64,000 nucleotides of DNA from Symbiodinium natans (Eukaryota; Sar; Dinophyceae; Suessiales; Symbiodiniaceae). Below the pieces are notes generated by a model, which was not told where the DNA came from, did no database searches, and was given only the letters and a program-made list of their open reading frames with translations. This document shows, one piece after another, positions 10,101 to 21,340 of this stretch. The translations under genes were made by a program, and so were the position numbers. The stretch's first letter is position 1; each line of letters begins with the position of its first letter. The DNA lies in NCBI GenBank assembly GCA_905221605.1, contig CAJNDS010002338.1, forward strand, positions 62,001-126,000, written 5' to 3'.

Positions 10101-12759
10101 GCACGTGGCCGGCGTAGAAGCCAGTCATCACAAGATCCCCAATTTCCACCCGCTCCTGGCAACTAAGAAGCAGACTGGTTGATGCATGAACAGCTTCTTC
10201 AACAAGGAAACAAAGCCGAATTCAGGTCATTAAGGGGGGGAACCTAGGAACCCAAACTCCTAATCCCTCAACAGGCTCCTGCAGTTGGAAGCACCGCGCA
10301 CGGTCAAAAGGGGGATCGACCATCTCGGGGGTCACCAGCTCGAGCACATCATCCTTCAAGGAAGGAATGAGCAATAGGTGCCTTTTCAGACTGTCTGTCA
10401 GCTAGTGCTTGGGTGAAGCTCCTGGCAAAATGTGTGTCACTATGCTGGGGTTGTAAAATCATGAGACCAAAACAGCACAAGAGGTGACAAAGTTCCGGAA
10501 TTAAACAATCAACACAACAAGTTCAGCACGACACCATGCGGATTGTGCATGATGGCTGTCGTAGAGTGCCTCTTCCACTGGCTTTCCAGCTCGCTTTCCG
10601 GTCTTCTTGGAAGGCCTCACAGCTCCAAGCGTGTCGTGGTGCAGGACAAAGTGTGAGAGAGAGAGAGAGAGAGTGGCGCTTATAGGCTCTTTAAGGAACC
10701 TGACGTTCTTATCCTTCTTTCAGAACGAGGGTTGCATGCCGTCGTCCCAGCCAAAGAGACATTTGAGGGATTGCGTGCAGATGCACGAAACGTGCCCAAA
10801 AGCTCCGAGCCCAAAACGCCCCAGCAGGGTTATGCATGAAGGCGCAACACCCCATGACATTCTGCAACCTAACTCCTGAACACTCAGCCCTAAGTCATAG
10901 CTCACCCTTGCATTGCCCCATCGTTGTCAGTGTTGGCTCCCGGAAGTCTCTAAACCCAAGGGAACCTTCAAAGAAAAACCTTCAAGGACCCAAGAATCAG
11001 ATCTCAGAGGGTGCCCTGTTGCACCTGGAGAGGGAGTCCTTGATGATGATGGGGCCGATGGCGCGGGTGGGGTGCGTCATCAGTATGGGCCTGTGGACTG
11101 CTCGTAGTGCTCTTACTGAGTCTTTCTGCTCTTCGTGCTCTAGTGAACCCTTTTGGGCACTTTGTGACAAGCTCGTGGCTTTGAGGTCTTTGCTGTTTTG
11201 TTGTCGTGCCTTCATCGGGATGTCGAGATGGTCTCGGGATCCTGGGGTGCTCTACCCCCGAATATGTAGTCATGGTGCCTACTTCCTCCTTGAACTTGAG
11301 CTAGCATCTGAATTGCCGGGGTTTTGGGGTTCAGAGTTGACAAGGTAAGGCGGGTCCCAATCAAGCCGCTGGAAACTCTGCCGCAACTCCCCAATCCCCA
11401 AAATCCCAAAACCTCCTTTAAAAACTTGACCGCACCGGCCCGAAACAGAGCCAGGGCTGACTAGGAATCCGCGCCCCTGGTAGCCCAAGACTTCTGTCAG
11501 ATATGGCCTTCGCCGCCCGCACATGAATCAACGGGCGACTCCGCCGTTTCGCGCACGACAAATTGAAGTACTCTTGCGGCGGAGTTCGAGTGGAGCTTTG
11601 CTTCAGACGAGCCCCATGAAGTCCCAGCAGATAGCCAATTTGAGAACTGCCATTGAAAACACCGATTGCAACGCAAGCACGTAGTGCCGAAGTAGCCTCA
11701 GTCCTGCTTTGTACTGTGAGGGCCGGAGTCGTTAAGGACACACGAGGAGCCGAAAGCTGAGAGCCGGGCAACGCCCCGACATGATCCTGAGATTCGATTC
11801 GAGGAGAATTTTCGCGTTGAAATGGCTTAAATGATCTTGAAGTGAAAGGGAGCCTGAGAAAACAAAAGCCACAGCCGTTACCTTACGACTCAGCTTTTGA
11901 CCAGATGAAAGTGCGAGATGATCACCGCATCCAGGCTCTGCACATCCTCGAACGTCAGCTTTCAAATAGTGAAGATCCAGGTGGCTTAGTGAAGCTCAAT
12001 GGGTCGTAAAGGGCTCCTTGACACACGCTCTGGTCGTCTCTGTTGGGTGCCTACTGTCCTACTGCTCAGGGACATAGGCCTGGGAGGCTACAATTACATC
12101 ACGTTGTCATAATGTACTATACTATGCTATACTTATACTGGATTATGCTTCAGGAAATTGTTTGAGTTGTGATAGCTGCCATGACACTTTCCACACTTTG
12201 GGATCCGGAGAGAAGCCGCCTCCAGCTGTGCAAAGTCCGGATAGTAGCCGCTCCTCACCAGTATGAAGAGGAAGCCGCTGAGGTCACACTTCAATGCAGC
12301 CGATTTTTAGCAAGTCAGCCGAGATCCCCGCGACGAGTGGGCCGCCACCCCACAGTCCAGGAGCACACGGCGGCCTATCACTGCACGTCACCCTGAACAT
12401 GTTTAAACAAAGGCCCGATAGTCAAGCTCCTTTGAAACCTGGAATTTCTGCCACCAACGATCAATTTCTGCCATCCTCAGACATGCACGAACCGCATTTC
12501 CGGCACTTTTGTTTCGTGTCCATTCGCGTCTGCTTATTTGCCAGGGTTTGGCACCTCCAATCTCCAGCAGCACGCAGCTCCGGCCTCAGCTAGAGCGCTT
12601 CCGCAGTCAATGATTAAGAGGGGTCGGTAGTCAGCCTCTTCACTCCCGTCACTTCGCATCATCAGCAATCCATACTACGCAGTGTAGGGATGAAGATTGT
12701 GTTTGGGGTCGGCGGCCGACTTGCTGCGCCGCTCCCAGAGGAGTCACCCTCAGCGGCAT
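2256..12759 (-). CDS. INTS11: INTS11-like beta-CASP metallo-beta-lactamase RNA endonuclease, multi-exon
   Basis: INTS11 and its paralogue CPSF73 are zinc-dependent nucleases that cut nascent RNA in the nucleus. The start is ATG at 12759 (MPLRVTPLGAAQQVG). The first three exons join in phase to give the family N-terminus: VGRSC, EIGG, then LLDCG (motif 1). Later exons carry HFHL (first half of HxHxDH), MTHPTRAIGPI, FYAGHV (motif 3 His), PDHHLSAA, VLIT followed by E (motif A acidic residue), TTIR, VLVPVLVMGR, GSGMLDSG, KNLIALGS, KKIELASGVVDVRCE, HLAHSDHTD (His motif), VVLVHGG and HMPSLGESVEI. The order is that of the family throughout. VTPLGA favours INTS11 over CPSF73. Unresolved: the exon carrying the DH of HxHxDH, the YTGDYN exon, about 70 residues between 8060 and 4163, and a short exon before 3220. 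The ankyrin gene at 5297-6428 lies inside an intron. INTS11 as opposed to CPSF73 is inference. Confidence 0.82.
4164..5296 (-). other. Intron-like stretch between the INTS11-like exon and the ankyrin gene
   Basis: No exon here could be tied to a known domain. Two minus-strand pieces are open and protein-like: about 4500-4560 (YGCVDVAMELAKHR) and about 4860-5020 (a 58-codon frame with RYLACESCRRLPANIDS). Either could be a missing beta-CASP exon or chance. TTTAGGG motifs occur at about 4826-4845. Confidence 0.35.
5297..6428 (-). CDS. Ubiquitin-like domain plus ankyrin-repeat protein, nested gene
   Basis: Probably a cytosolic protein-interaction scaffold. Exon 1, 6428-6399, begins with ATG and encodes MLRVWLASGD, then a GC donor. 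Exon 2, 6295-5297, follows an AG|G acceptor in the same phase and ends at TAG, giving about 342 residues. Residues 1-65 form a ubiquitin-like fold: LRVWLASGDEELG, then LTLKQHLHGL, then the VPRFRQRLL signature common in dinoflagellate ankyrin proteins. Ankyrin repeats follow, with TPLELASYFGQ, TALHDASQSGQ, TALHRAAKRLD and TALQIATEEGN marking successive helix-turn-helix units. The tail is Lys/Asn-rich (HGNHGNGKAS) and may instead be spliced. The reading frame of exon 2 runs back before the acceptor without an ATG, which is why exon 1 is needed. The whole gene lies between INTS11-like exons on the same strand. Partner unknown. Confidence 0.88.
6429..8059 (-). other. Intron-like stretch with possible INTS11-like exons
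   Basis: This lies between the ankyrin gene and the exon ending at 8060. Two minus-strand pieces are protein-like. About 7222-7277, AG|G to GT, reads LCDVSQESMVALMKLDVQ in one frame and VMRCVTGVHGGFNEVGRP in another. About 6770-6845 reads VLFGSLAEVLALSEAKWARG. They fall where about 70 residues of the beta-CASP domain are unaccounted for, but I could not align either with confidence. TTTAGGG-like motifs occur near 7812-7860. Confidence 0.3.
8060..10353 (-). other. Exon block: central part of the INTS11-like gene
   Basis: Exons in order: 10353-10279 (25 codons, DDVLELVTPEMVDPP, GA donor CAG|GAG); 10155-10103 (ERVEIGDLVMTGFYAGHV, GC donor), carrying the motif 3 histidine; 9235-9170 (PDHHLSAASIPLALHPDV, GA donor splitting the motif A glutamate codon); 9015-8951 (CCTTIRSPKLREEYD, GT donor); 8122 to about 8060 (VLVPVLVMGRSTEICQ, GC donor after CAA, or GA donor at 8075). 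The joint 10279/10155 reproduces the family length exactly, and 9170/9015 restores a Glu codon. The exon with the YTGDYN aspartate should lie between 10103 and 9235 and was not found. A short exon is also missing between 8951 and 8122, since the phases differ. Confidence 0.8.
9783..9840. repeat. 10-bp tandem repeat, about six copies
   Basis: Six near-identical units of the form TGGACRTATT run head to tail, with G/A and T changes between copies. They sit in an intron of the INTS11-like gene. Confidence 0.85.
11025..12759 (-). other. Exon block: N-terminal metallo-beta-lactamase part of the INTS11-like gene
   Basis: Exon 1, 12759-12717, starts with ATG and ends GTC G before a GC donor. Exon 2, 12584-12555 (30 nt), gives RSCVLLEIG and ends at a GT donor. 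Exon 3, 12374 to about 12320, gives RRVLLDCGVAAHSSRGS (motif 1 Asp). The three join in phase as VGRSC and EIGGRR. Another exon, 11958-11902 (19 codons), reads TFEDVQSLDAVIISHFHL, ending exactly after the second histidine of HxHxDH at a GT donor. A further one, 11090-11025, reads PILMTHPTRAIGPIIIKDS, the conserved MTHPT element, and ends at a GT donor. Acceptors are AG|G except AG|C at 11958. The exon with Asp-His is not identified in 11091-11901; GAC CAT at about 11226 and GATCAT at about 11833 were considered but lack a proper acceptor. Confidence 0.82.
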
Positions 12760-13422
12760 GGGGCCATGCACCCGCGAACTGTGGGATCGTGACACTTCTG
12801 TGTCGGGTCTCAATTGTTGTTAAGGCTAGAAGAGTCTAGGGTTAAAGGTGCCCAAGGCGCTTAAGGCATCCGAAACCCGAGGTTCTGTTCTGTGGTCAGG
12901 CAAACTTGAGGCTTTGATGGTCGAAGTTAAGCAACATAGTCGACATGAGTCTGATCTTCGAGCCACCCGAGGCAAGCTCTAATGTCGGAACGTGTTCCTG
13001 CTTTGTGGTTTAGAGTTCTGAGTTGCCGGAGTGTGGGCGAGCTCAAGGCTGGAGGCAGGTCCTTTTTCATTGGCATGGGTAGCGCACCCTTCTTCGTGGA
13101 GGGACCGACTGAGCGCTCGGAGATGCTGAGTGAGTCGACTTGGGATGGGAAGGTACCTCAACGAGTAACGGAAAATACTTGCTCAAGGCCGTGTTTTCGA
13201 ACTAGTGTTCTTGGAGCTGCCCAGTCGTGCCCTCTAATGGTGGAGGAGGGCCATGCTCAGAAGAGCAACACTTCTCCTAAATCGCTTAACCGCACTGTGA
13301 AAAAACAAAGAGAGCGAGCGAAAAAGAAAGGAAAGGAAATAAAGAAAGACAGACGGAAAGAAACACAGAAGGAAATAAAGGAATAAAGGTCAGAAGACAG
13401 AAAGATCTAAAGACAGAAAGAG

Positions 13423-13468
<46 letters not shown>

Positions 13469-14285
13469 GGAGACGGGGAGAGAGGGAGAGAGGGAGAGGG
13501 GAGATGGGGAGAGGAGAGAGGGAGGAAAAGAGAGGAGAGGGAGCCTCGGTGTAATTGCCAAGTGTGATGCTCTGCAGTGTGTGCCTATGATGCACCGTGC
13601 AATTCCGAAACAACAGCCTTTCTATGCACACACACACACACACACGTATCAGCCTCAGACACGGGTCAGATTACTGGGACCGAGCTTACTGGAAGAAACG
13701 CTAAACGCTCGAACCTCAAAATGAGGCCTTGGAGCCTCAAGGCTTCGTCGCCCCTCTGATGCAGCGACCCTTACTCCGCCGTGTGGGCCAGAGCACAGAC
13801 CCTCAAGTCCCGGTTCCTTGGGACTTGTTGAGGCAAAGCGGGTGGCGGCTTGAGATATCTTTAGGCCTTTTTAGGCATCTTTAGACGCTTCAAACAGGCT
13901 TGGCGAGGCTTGGCAGCGCCGCCGTGTTGAATTCCGGCGTTACACATTTCGTCCAAGCGCCCCAATTCCCAGCACCCGCTGGACCTCAGGCCTTGACAGA
14001 GGGCCCACGCTACCATGGCCGTGCAGCACGGAGCGTTTTGAAAACCCACATCTCCTTTTTTGTCTTTTTGTTCCACTTTGACACTTTGAGAGAAAAGCCA
14101 GTGGCATCTGAGAGAAATCGTGATCTCTGCGGCTTTTGTGGGGAATGCCTGGCTCTTTCCCGCAAGGGATCTTGCCGGAGCAGAGGAGACGAACACGAAG
14201 GAGAGCGTCCTCTTCCCCGAACCTCCAAAAATATATTAGGCATCTTTATGCTTCATTGCCCATTCTTCCTTTCCCACCCGCTTAC
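12760..14285. other. Intergenic or upstream region of the INTS11-like gene
   Basis: No exon recognised. A minus-strand piece at about 13895-14035 is open (MVAWALCQGLRSSGCWELG) but unplaced. The polypurine tract and a (CA)n run at 13626-13645 dominate the middle. A promoter or the gene boundary should be here, but I see no TATA-like box I would defend. Confidence 0.4.
13300..13545. repeat. Polypurine tract with (GA)n core
   Basis: The plus strand is almost purely A and G for about 240 bases. An uninterrupted (GA)n core runs at about 13429-13459, flanked by GAAAG and GGGAGA variants. Confidence 0.9.
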
Positions 14286-14988
14286 AGAGACAGAACATTT
14301 GGAATGCAACTGACTCCGGGGCTTCCCCATCTGTGACCGAAACTGGTCGCACGTTGTCGGAAAACTCTGCCCACCGGCAATGGCGGTTGCGGAGGACTTG
14401 ATCTTCCGCTGGTGCACTGTGCTGCAAACTCTTGGCGTCGCTTGCCCACTCTTGCTTAGTCAGGGCAATCATCGGACTTGAAGTGCGAAGCTGCAGGCAA
14501 GTGTCCAGCTCAAGTACTTCGCATTTCGGAGTCCTCACCCCTCTGGGGTGTGCCGGCACCGTTGCAGACAATGTTGCTGGTCTCCGCCTCCCCAAGCCCT
14601 TAAACATCGATGTGGCGTTTCTTTTTTTCTTGTCTTTAAGGTTGTGGCGAGCCCAGCAACAGTCGCCCGCTAGAGCTGAGGCTGGACGTTGGCACAGGAC
14701 TAGTCAAGCGAAGATGTCTTAGCAAAGGCCTCAGCCCCTTTCTGGGATTCCGCGTAGATTCTGCGTAGATCCCCCGATTTCTCCAAGGCGTGGCTAGTCC
14801 TCCGCTTGGTGAAACCCGGCGAATTCGGTCACGCATCCGCGTACGGTGCACGGGTGCGCTCCGGGAGCGCGCTCGCAAAACATGTGAAGCCTAGCAGCAT
14901 TGCAGCATTGCAGTATAGCATTGCTGTAGGAGCAGGATCACTAGCAGCTGTGATCTTCTACAGGATCCAAGTACTTCACGCACTTCTT

Positions 14989-15023
<35 letters not shown>

Positions 15024-16030
15024 GACTTACTTCACACGCGCTTCCAGCATCCGGCACTGGCACATCGCGAACACACGCTGTTGCAGGCTGTTGGCTGTGT
15101 CAGATGCCAGCAATTGCAGCACCTGTGAGAGGGCATAGGCTACGAAGCATCGAGCAACGCTGCTACGCTGCGCTTTTCTGGCTGGTTTAATCAAAATTTC
15201 GCCATGCTCGACCCGCGACTCATCCACTGACTCTTGCGAGGCCTGCTGCGTTGACCCTCCGATTCGGCCTGAGATCACAGAGTGTCACACCACTGCAACG
15301 CGCAGTGCGATCGTAGTAAACTCCGAGTTTAAGACGCAGCCAAAAAGACTGATAGCCCTCACCTCGCCTGCCGATCGCGAAGGAGCCCGGGGCCGAAGGC
15401 TCATAGTGGCTGCCGGGCCCTGCAAATGGGGGGGATGTTTCAGGCTGTTTCGGGATGTTTGTTTCGCTGTTACCTATGTATAAACAAGTAAGCTTAAACA
15501 ATTATATATATATATATATGTATCTAGAATGTTACATATATATATATATATATATTCAGGTTTTGGATGGTGCCAAGGGCTCTGGCACTTCTTTCAACCC
15601 CGAACCTGGAGTGAAGGCCACAGGCTCCGGGCGGCGACGTGGCGAGGGCTCGCGGCTCCCTGCGCCTCCTTTGCGGGTCTTCCACTTTGTCAGGTTTGTA
15701 GAGGAGCCCTGGTTGTGGCAGTGTAGCCTCCCACTAGCATCCTACACCCGGAAAAAGCTCTGAAGAAGCCTTGCGAGATCTGACGCGCATGCCATGGAGA
15801 GGCTTCGCGCCTTGGTGGCGGGGTGCAAACATCCCGCACTCCCGCTAGCACCCTCTTCAAATTGCGGCTACGCGGATACATGCGGCGACCGACGGGTGCC
15901 GTTACGTGAGGAGAGCATGGCGCTGAGGATTCGAAGCGAGCAGAGCAAGGCAGAAAACTCCTGTAGTATTTCTGAGAACCCATCGGAGATCAGCAGAGAT
16001 GCGCTGACTGCACCATTGGCACCGTTTCCA
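14286..16030 (-). CDS. Unidentified multi-exon gene
   Basis: I do not recognise this protein. Four minus-strand exons are supported. About 16030-15898 reads SLLISDGFSEILQEFSALL. Exon 15419-15363, AG|G to CGAG|GTGAGG, reads PGSHYEPSAPGSFAIGRR. Exon 15226-15031 reads VDESRVEHGEILIKPARK and later VLQLLASDTANSLQQRVF, ending at a textbook GTAAGT donor. Its start in phase with the preceding exon supports the join. Exon 14490-14286, CTGCAG acceptor to GTAAGC donor, reads LRTSSPMIALTKQEWASD and later NVRPVSVTDGEAPESVAF. An exon is probably missing between the last two, since phases do not close. Mostly helical and soluble in character; no catalytic motif seen. Start, stop and function unknown. Confidence 0.6.
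14986..15022. repeat. (CT)n then (CA)n microsatellite
   Basis: A CT dinucleotide run passes directly into CA repeats, just 3' (on the minus strand) of the GTAAGT donor at 15031. It would be the start of that intron. Confidence 0.9.
15503..15555. repeat. Two (AT)n microsatellites
   Basis: Two TA runs of about 17 and 21 bases flank a short ATGTATCTAGAATGTTAC spacer. They probably lie in an intron of the 14286-16030 gene. Confidence 0.9.
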
Positions 16031-16305
16031 CAGCTTTCTCTACCATGTAGCGTCTGTTAAGCTTCCAAGCCTTCGCCTACTCGACTCCGCCTCCGTGCAG
16101 AAGGCTGAGGAGAGTAAGAAACGGCTCGCTTTTATCCTTCAATGCTTCGAGTGCTCTTGATCTCCCACTCCCACCCTCATGCTCCCCATTTTCATCCCAA
16201 TGCTATCTGGCACCATGTGGCATCTGGAAGGTTGCCTGCCTATGAGCGGGCGTTTCTTCGACTTGCTGGCCAGAATAAAACTGGGCCCCGGTTGAGAGAG
16301 AGAGG

Positions 16306-16336
<31 letters not shown>

Positions 16337-17956
16337 CGCACCCACAACATTCACGCTGTGCATTTTACAAATTACTTGGAGAGCGACCGACGACGTTGGC
16401 GGAGCTTTGAGGGACAGCCGCACCCCTCAGAAAGGCAGAAAGGCAGCCGAGGCTTGCACAGACCTGCTCGGCCCACGGACCTCAGTGATCGGAGCTCGCA
16501 GTGCCTACAAGTACCAGGCCCTCCCGCGTTAACACGCTTTCAACATGGTTCAAGGACTTCAAACCATATCCAGAGGTGGCAGCGGGCTGCGCTGGCGATA
16601 CGGAGGCGGGACTGGCGCCTTAGCAGCCACCGAGGTCTTTGGTGGTTCAGTCTGGGGGATCAAGTCTGCAGGTTCCACACAAGGCGCAAGCTACTTGAGA
16701 TCCAATATGCCTTAAGCCCACTGTCCGAGCTTCGAGCAGGCCCAGGCGACGCCCTGACAGAAGGGCTCTGAAGCGGTTGTGCTTTTCACTCTTTTGTCTC
16801 GTTGTTTAAACTCGCCTCGGCCCCAGGTTTCCAAAGTATTGGGGCACCCTGTTTCCACACCTCTCATCCCCCCTTTCGTTATTCTTCTTGGAAGTAGCTG
16901 CGTGAATCTGCGTGCTAGATTAAGAAGGCCAAAGCTTGGGTCAAGTCTTCCTCTGCATCGGGATGGGCGGAGGCGGTCGATGCGCAGCGTTACAATTTTG
17001 GGCTTGCGCCTAAAATGGACAGATCTTTTGCGCCCGAGTGATCGAACATTGTCGAACTCTAAGAAGGCTGGGAGAATGACAAAGAAACCTTATATACGTA
17101 ACTGCGATGGCGACTGCAGCCCTGGTGGCGCAAGAAGCGCAAGCAGTCAGCAACATGAAGGCTAAGGCTGGCATGGATCTGGCGCAACATGCCAAGGCCG
17201 AGCAGTCAACAACGGGTGGATTTCGCGATCTGTTTTTTGTCAATGTCCTTGGTTTTCCCGAGGAAAAACTCCATTGCCTCTGTATGTTAATACTTGTTGC
17301 AAGTAATAGGGTTTACCTAGGAACGCTCAATTGCCTCTGTCTCATGGGATTCGCATTAATTTGGTCAATTTCCGTGATACTACTAAACACAATGCACACA
17401 TGTCTGAAGTCGAAAACTAAGCAGGGGGGTTGTGGGGGAGGGTTATCCCCCCCTCCCCCCTCCAGTTGCACCCTTAAGACAACTCGCACAAAACGCGACA
17501 GTGAACACACCCTCCGTCGGAAACCTCTGCCACGAAAACCTGGGAACAACTGACCCCTCTGGCCTTCGGGGGCGCACGTTCGTCGCCTGCGCGCCACGGA
17601 CGATCCAAGTGCCAGGCCTTTGACGAAACTTTGGGATTTTTCTTGGGGATTCTTCGGGTCAGTTTGGCTTTTGGCTGTCGGGGAGTTGAAGGAGCTTTAA
17701 GGCCTTGTGAAGGCCGTTCGAGGCCTGAAGCGAAGGGTTGCTGTTTCGTCCCCTTACGAGTCATAGTCCCCAAACCCTTCTGTGGACCGGGCTTGAGGTC
17801 GATGACAATCCGACCTGCTCCGGTGGCTCAGACTGCTTCGGAAGTTTTAGGGAAGGTGTGGTTTGGAGTACTGGTATGCTTCGGGCTCTGCACACCGCTC
17901 CCCGAACCCGCAATGCAGGTGAAATGCAGGTGGGGGGGGGAGGGGGTTCTGCAAAC
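16031..17956. other. No assignable gene; (GA)n microsatellite at 16293-16337
   Basis: Long plus-strand open frames cross this stretch (about 16142-16771 and 17107-17553), but part of the first is the GA repeat. I found no splice-consistent exon on either strand. A plus-strand start at 17107 (MATAALVAQEAQAVSNMKAK) looks protein-like and would be an exception to the minus-strand array. I list it only as a possibility. Confidence 0.35.
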
Positions 17957-20120
17957 GGTTCCGAGCAAGTTCCGCATTTCCAATGCAACAATGGGGTGTT
18001 GGCCTTCAGCATCCACATCGATGATCTGTGCTGGCAACCATTCCTAGGATTTGCGCGCTGCCAAGCCCAATCAAAAAGCAAGTCTGAGATCTCTCAAGAG
18101 GTAGCGCACGTGAGCAGTGCCCAAGCTGAGCCCACTTTCTCGTCGCTTCTCACGAGATTCCCCAGTTCCGGCGACAAATATCATATGATCAATCTCATGT
18201 TGCAGAGGATTGCAGAGGATTCGCAACACTCTACCAGGGGCAACAGGAGCAACAGCAAACAGCTGCATGCAGCCCTTCACCTCAGAGCACTTCGACCTTC
18301 CAACCATTCCTGGGCCCCAACCCCGAGTTTTCTTGGCTCTTCGACAAGCTGGAAATCCAGGTTGCCGACCCTGTGAGTGCTCGAGTGGTACTCGATCAGG
18401 TCACCCTTCCTGCTTGGACGCGGCCGCCCCACGGCCCCCCCCTCCCGCCCCTCCCCCCCCCAATAAACTTGTTAAAAAACCAAAAAACACAACAACATGC
18501 TGAAAAAAACACTTCTGAACAAATACGTGACTATTCTTAAGCAAGCTTGCAGGAGGACAGCACGCGCCTGTAGCTGCCAGCGAAGTCTGCCTGCCACACA
18601 CTGCACACACCGGAGTTTGGGAACTTTTGGGGCCTTCATTCTTGCTAGCTTCGTGTAGCTTCAAGATCTTCCAAGTTTTCAGCGGCTTCTTGGGAATCTT
18701 GCAGTTGCCCGTAGTTGTAAAGTTACTCGAATGTACTCCAAACTACACCCCCCACACAACCTTCCACAAAAAAAGGGTCCCTGCTGATCGTCTTCCCTCC
18801 CAAACGAGTAGACGAGTACAAGCCCGCCGGCAGGGCGTATGGTCCAGAGACCTGGGCTCAGTGGTTCCACGGCGACTGTAGAGTGTTTCATGAGATTTGG
18901 GAACGCAGCTTGCAGCCCCTATGTGACCTTACCTGCGCTCCTTGTAGCCATCATTTTCATGCAGGCCTGGCAAGCCTGTTTCACCTTACCGTTACAGACT
19001 ACGGTCCGAACAGCAGCCGAACAGGACATCAACCGATCGGCTACCAGTCCTAACTTCTCGGCCTTATGAAGAATGTCGATAAATGTCGAAAGAAAGCCTT
19101 TTGCACCGCAAACATGAGCTCCAGACGCCTGTAGAGTGCAACATAATACGAACTGAAACGAGGTTGAGCTGGTTTGTCTAGAACCTAGCCAGAGATCGTC
19201 CGAGTGGCCCCAGGTGTGGCCGCCGGTGGCGGCGCCGGCGCTGGGGCCAACATCTCATGCCTTGGGACTTGGATGGGGAGTGGCATCTGATAAGACAGCA
19301 GGACGTAAAGACTTAAGGATGTGTTTTTGGTGCTCAATGCACGAGCAAGAAGGGCTTCAGGATGTTCATGCTCTAGTACATGGCACTAAGGTACAAGCTG
19401 CTACTAGCTGCTTTGGGGGGCGGTCTCAAGCCCACGTGGCTTCGCTGTGGCCCCCTGCGTCCGCTGGGGCCCGCTCCCGGAGCCGTCCCGGCCTCTGGGG
19501 CTGAGACTCTTTCAGGGTTTCGGCAGCTTTTGAAGGGGCTCAAATTTTGGGGCCTCTCCCTGCAGAGCTTTCTCGCATGTTCGAAGAGATTCTGAGCACA
19601 AAAGCAGCCCTCGCACCCCCTGGAGCTCGGCCTTCTTGCGCAGCCTGGGCCTGGAAGGCGACATGACCAACAGGTGTGAGAAACTGCCACACGCTGGAAC
19701 ATGCTGAGCTTCAGAGTTTTAACTTGCTGATCGGGATGGCAGCAAGGTTAGCTGGTGGGAGGTGATGGTGCGAACAGGTGATGGCCCGAACAAGCCCTTT
19801 CTTGCGACAAGGGCATGCTCACATGATCTCACATGGCTGCAACTTCGACTTCAAACCGGGCCTCCTCCAACATGTGCTTGACCTCAATTGGCTTGGAGTC
19901 TGCAGGTCTATGTCCCCTGCAAAACATGGAAAAGGCGCAGGGTTGGCTGACCTAGAGATGCAAGTCTCATGACAACGCGACTTTTGCAGATCTAAGCTGC
20001 AGCCCTCGCTTGTTGTGGGACAGCCCGACGGCTTTTGGTGTCATGGCTTCCGCGATCTTCCGCGTAAGCAGATTGGGGCCCAAACCATCGCCTGCATCGG
20101 CGGGCGCTGCAAAATGGCCT
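17957..20120 (-). CDS. Unidentified multi-exon gene
   Basis: Not recognised. Exons in transcript order: 20120-19977, AG|A to GC|GTTG, 144 nt, with APADAGDGLGPNLLTRKIAE and SHNKRGLQLRSAK; 19916-19833, which joins it in phase through a split Ala codon and reads HRPADSKPIEVKHMLEEARF; 19062-18990, AG|G to AACG|GTAAGG, reads AEKLGLVADRLMSCSAAV; about 18890-18780 reads VAVEPLSPGLWTIRPAGG; 18043-17957, 29 codons, reads EWLPAQIIDVDAEGQHPI and ends at a GT donor. The last piece has the beta-strand pattern of an SH3-like or Tudor-like barrel, but that is a guess. Phases between the later exons do not all close, so exons are missing, and the low end may be a separate gene. No enzyme motif seen. Confidence 0.55.
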
Positions 20121-21340
20121 CTGCCTGCGACGCGGGTGCTCCATCTCTTCTACCTAAGAACCTTTGAAGGCCTAGCTTCAACATTTGAGAAAAGCCCTCG
20201 CGGAGTCTTGGTTCTTCAAGAGGACTCTCGGATGCCGGGTCTGGGCGCGTGGCGCTTGGACGGTGAGCAGGGTTCCTGGCGACGCCAGCGTGAAGGCTTT
20301 AGAACTTAAAAACGGATGCCCAAACTTCGCATGAGTAAGGTGGTATGCCTACGCTCTGAATGCACTCAATGGTCTTGCGCCGTTGTGGTTTTCAAAGGTT
20401 CCAAGCTCTCTCTCTATCTCTCTCTCTCTCTCTCTCTCCCTCTCTCTCTCTCTCTGTGGAAAAAACCCTGAACTACCGCCAAGGCCCGAAAAAGAACAAC
20501 ACTCGGCTCCTCTGCAGCATCTCCTCAGAACGCATGTGCGTTCCCAAATTGCAGGGGTTCGGAGAGCTAGGGTCCTGTAGGGTTGGTTGAATTCTGAAGG
20601 GTCATTTCTTTGACCCCTTCCCCAATCTGAACCAGCCATAAGCCTTCCAAGATCGTTGCCTCGGCATGGCTCCATGACCGCTCACGTTTATATGATATGG
20701 GATTAGAATGACGCGGCCGCCCTTGAGCTCCCACCTTTCCCATCTCCACACTTCTCAACTCTTTGAGGCGACGTGATCTGAGGTGCAGGTTTGTCTAGGT
20801 GAGCTCGGGCCGTCTAGGCTCAACGGTCAAAGCATGAAGAAAAACTTCCATCGAGCCCATAGACACACCCAACTATCTGCCTCAGCACTGCAGAATCTGA
20901 AAGCCTGAATCCCCAAAACCACGGAAGGAAACAAAAGCCCTCACGAGCCGCCACCCCCCTCCCCCCCCCCAAAGAGGGGACTTCCCAAATGCTCCAAACC
21001 AAACACGATTTGAAATTGCCTCGTGTTGTCCATTGTTGTCCAATCAGGCAAGTGGCCCCGCACAGCTGGCGCAGGAACTCCGAGGAGGTCGGCAGCGTCG
21101 GCGTGGGGCCACGGCAGATTCTGAGTTGGCAGGATCGGATTGTTCTTGATGGCTGGCAAATACATCACAAATATCTGCTCTGTGCTAAACAAGGTTTATA
21201 AGTTTGGGAGCAGGCAGCGATGCAACCATGCTATATCATGAGCATGAGGTCACACGACGGGCAAAGTCAACCGAAGCAAGCGCCTGTTCGAGTACAGTGG
21301 CCATCCGAATGCCATCGACGAGTGCATTGAAATACATATG
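20121..21340 (-). other. Unassigned stretch between genes, with (CT)n at 20405-20456
   Basis: Two minus-strand pieces are protein-like: about 20585-20685 (AEATILEGLWLVQIGEGVKE) and about 21010-21120 (HADAADLLGVPAPAVRGHL). They may be 5' exons of the 17957-20120 gene or 3' exons of the kinase. A CT microsatellite with one TATC interruption occupies 20405-20456, and a poly-C run lies near 20950-20970. Confidence 0.4.

Noticed and set aside
16142-16771. Plus-strand frame of 209 codons
   Set aside because: It crosses a (GA)n microsatellite coding Arg-Glu repeats and has no domain or splice support.
17738-18376. Plus-strand frame of 212 codons
   Set aside because: It overlaps the minus-strand exon 18043-17957, which has clean AG|G and GT borders and 29 in-phase codons.
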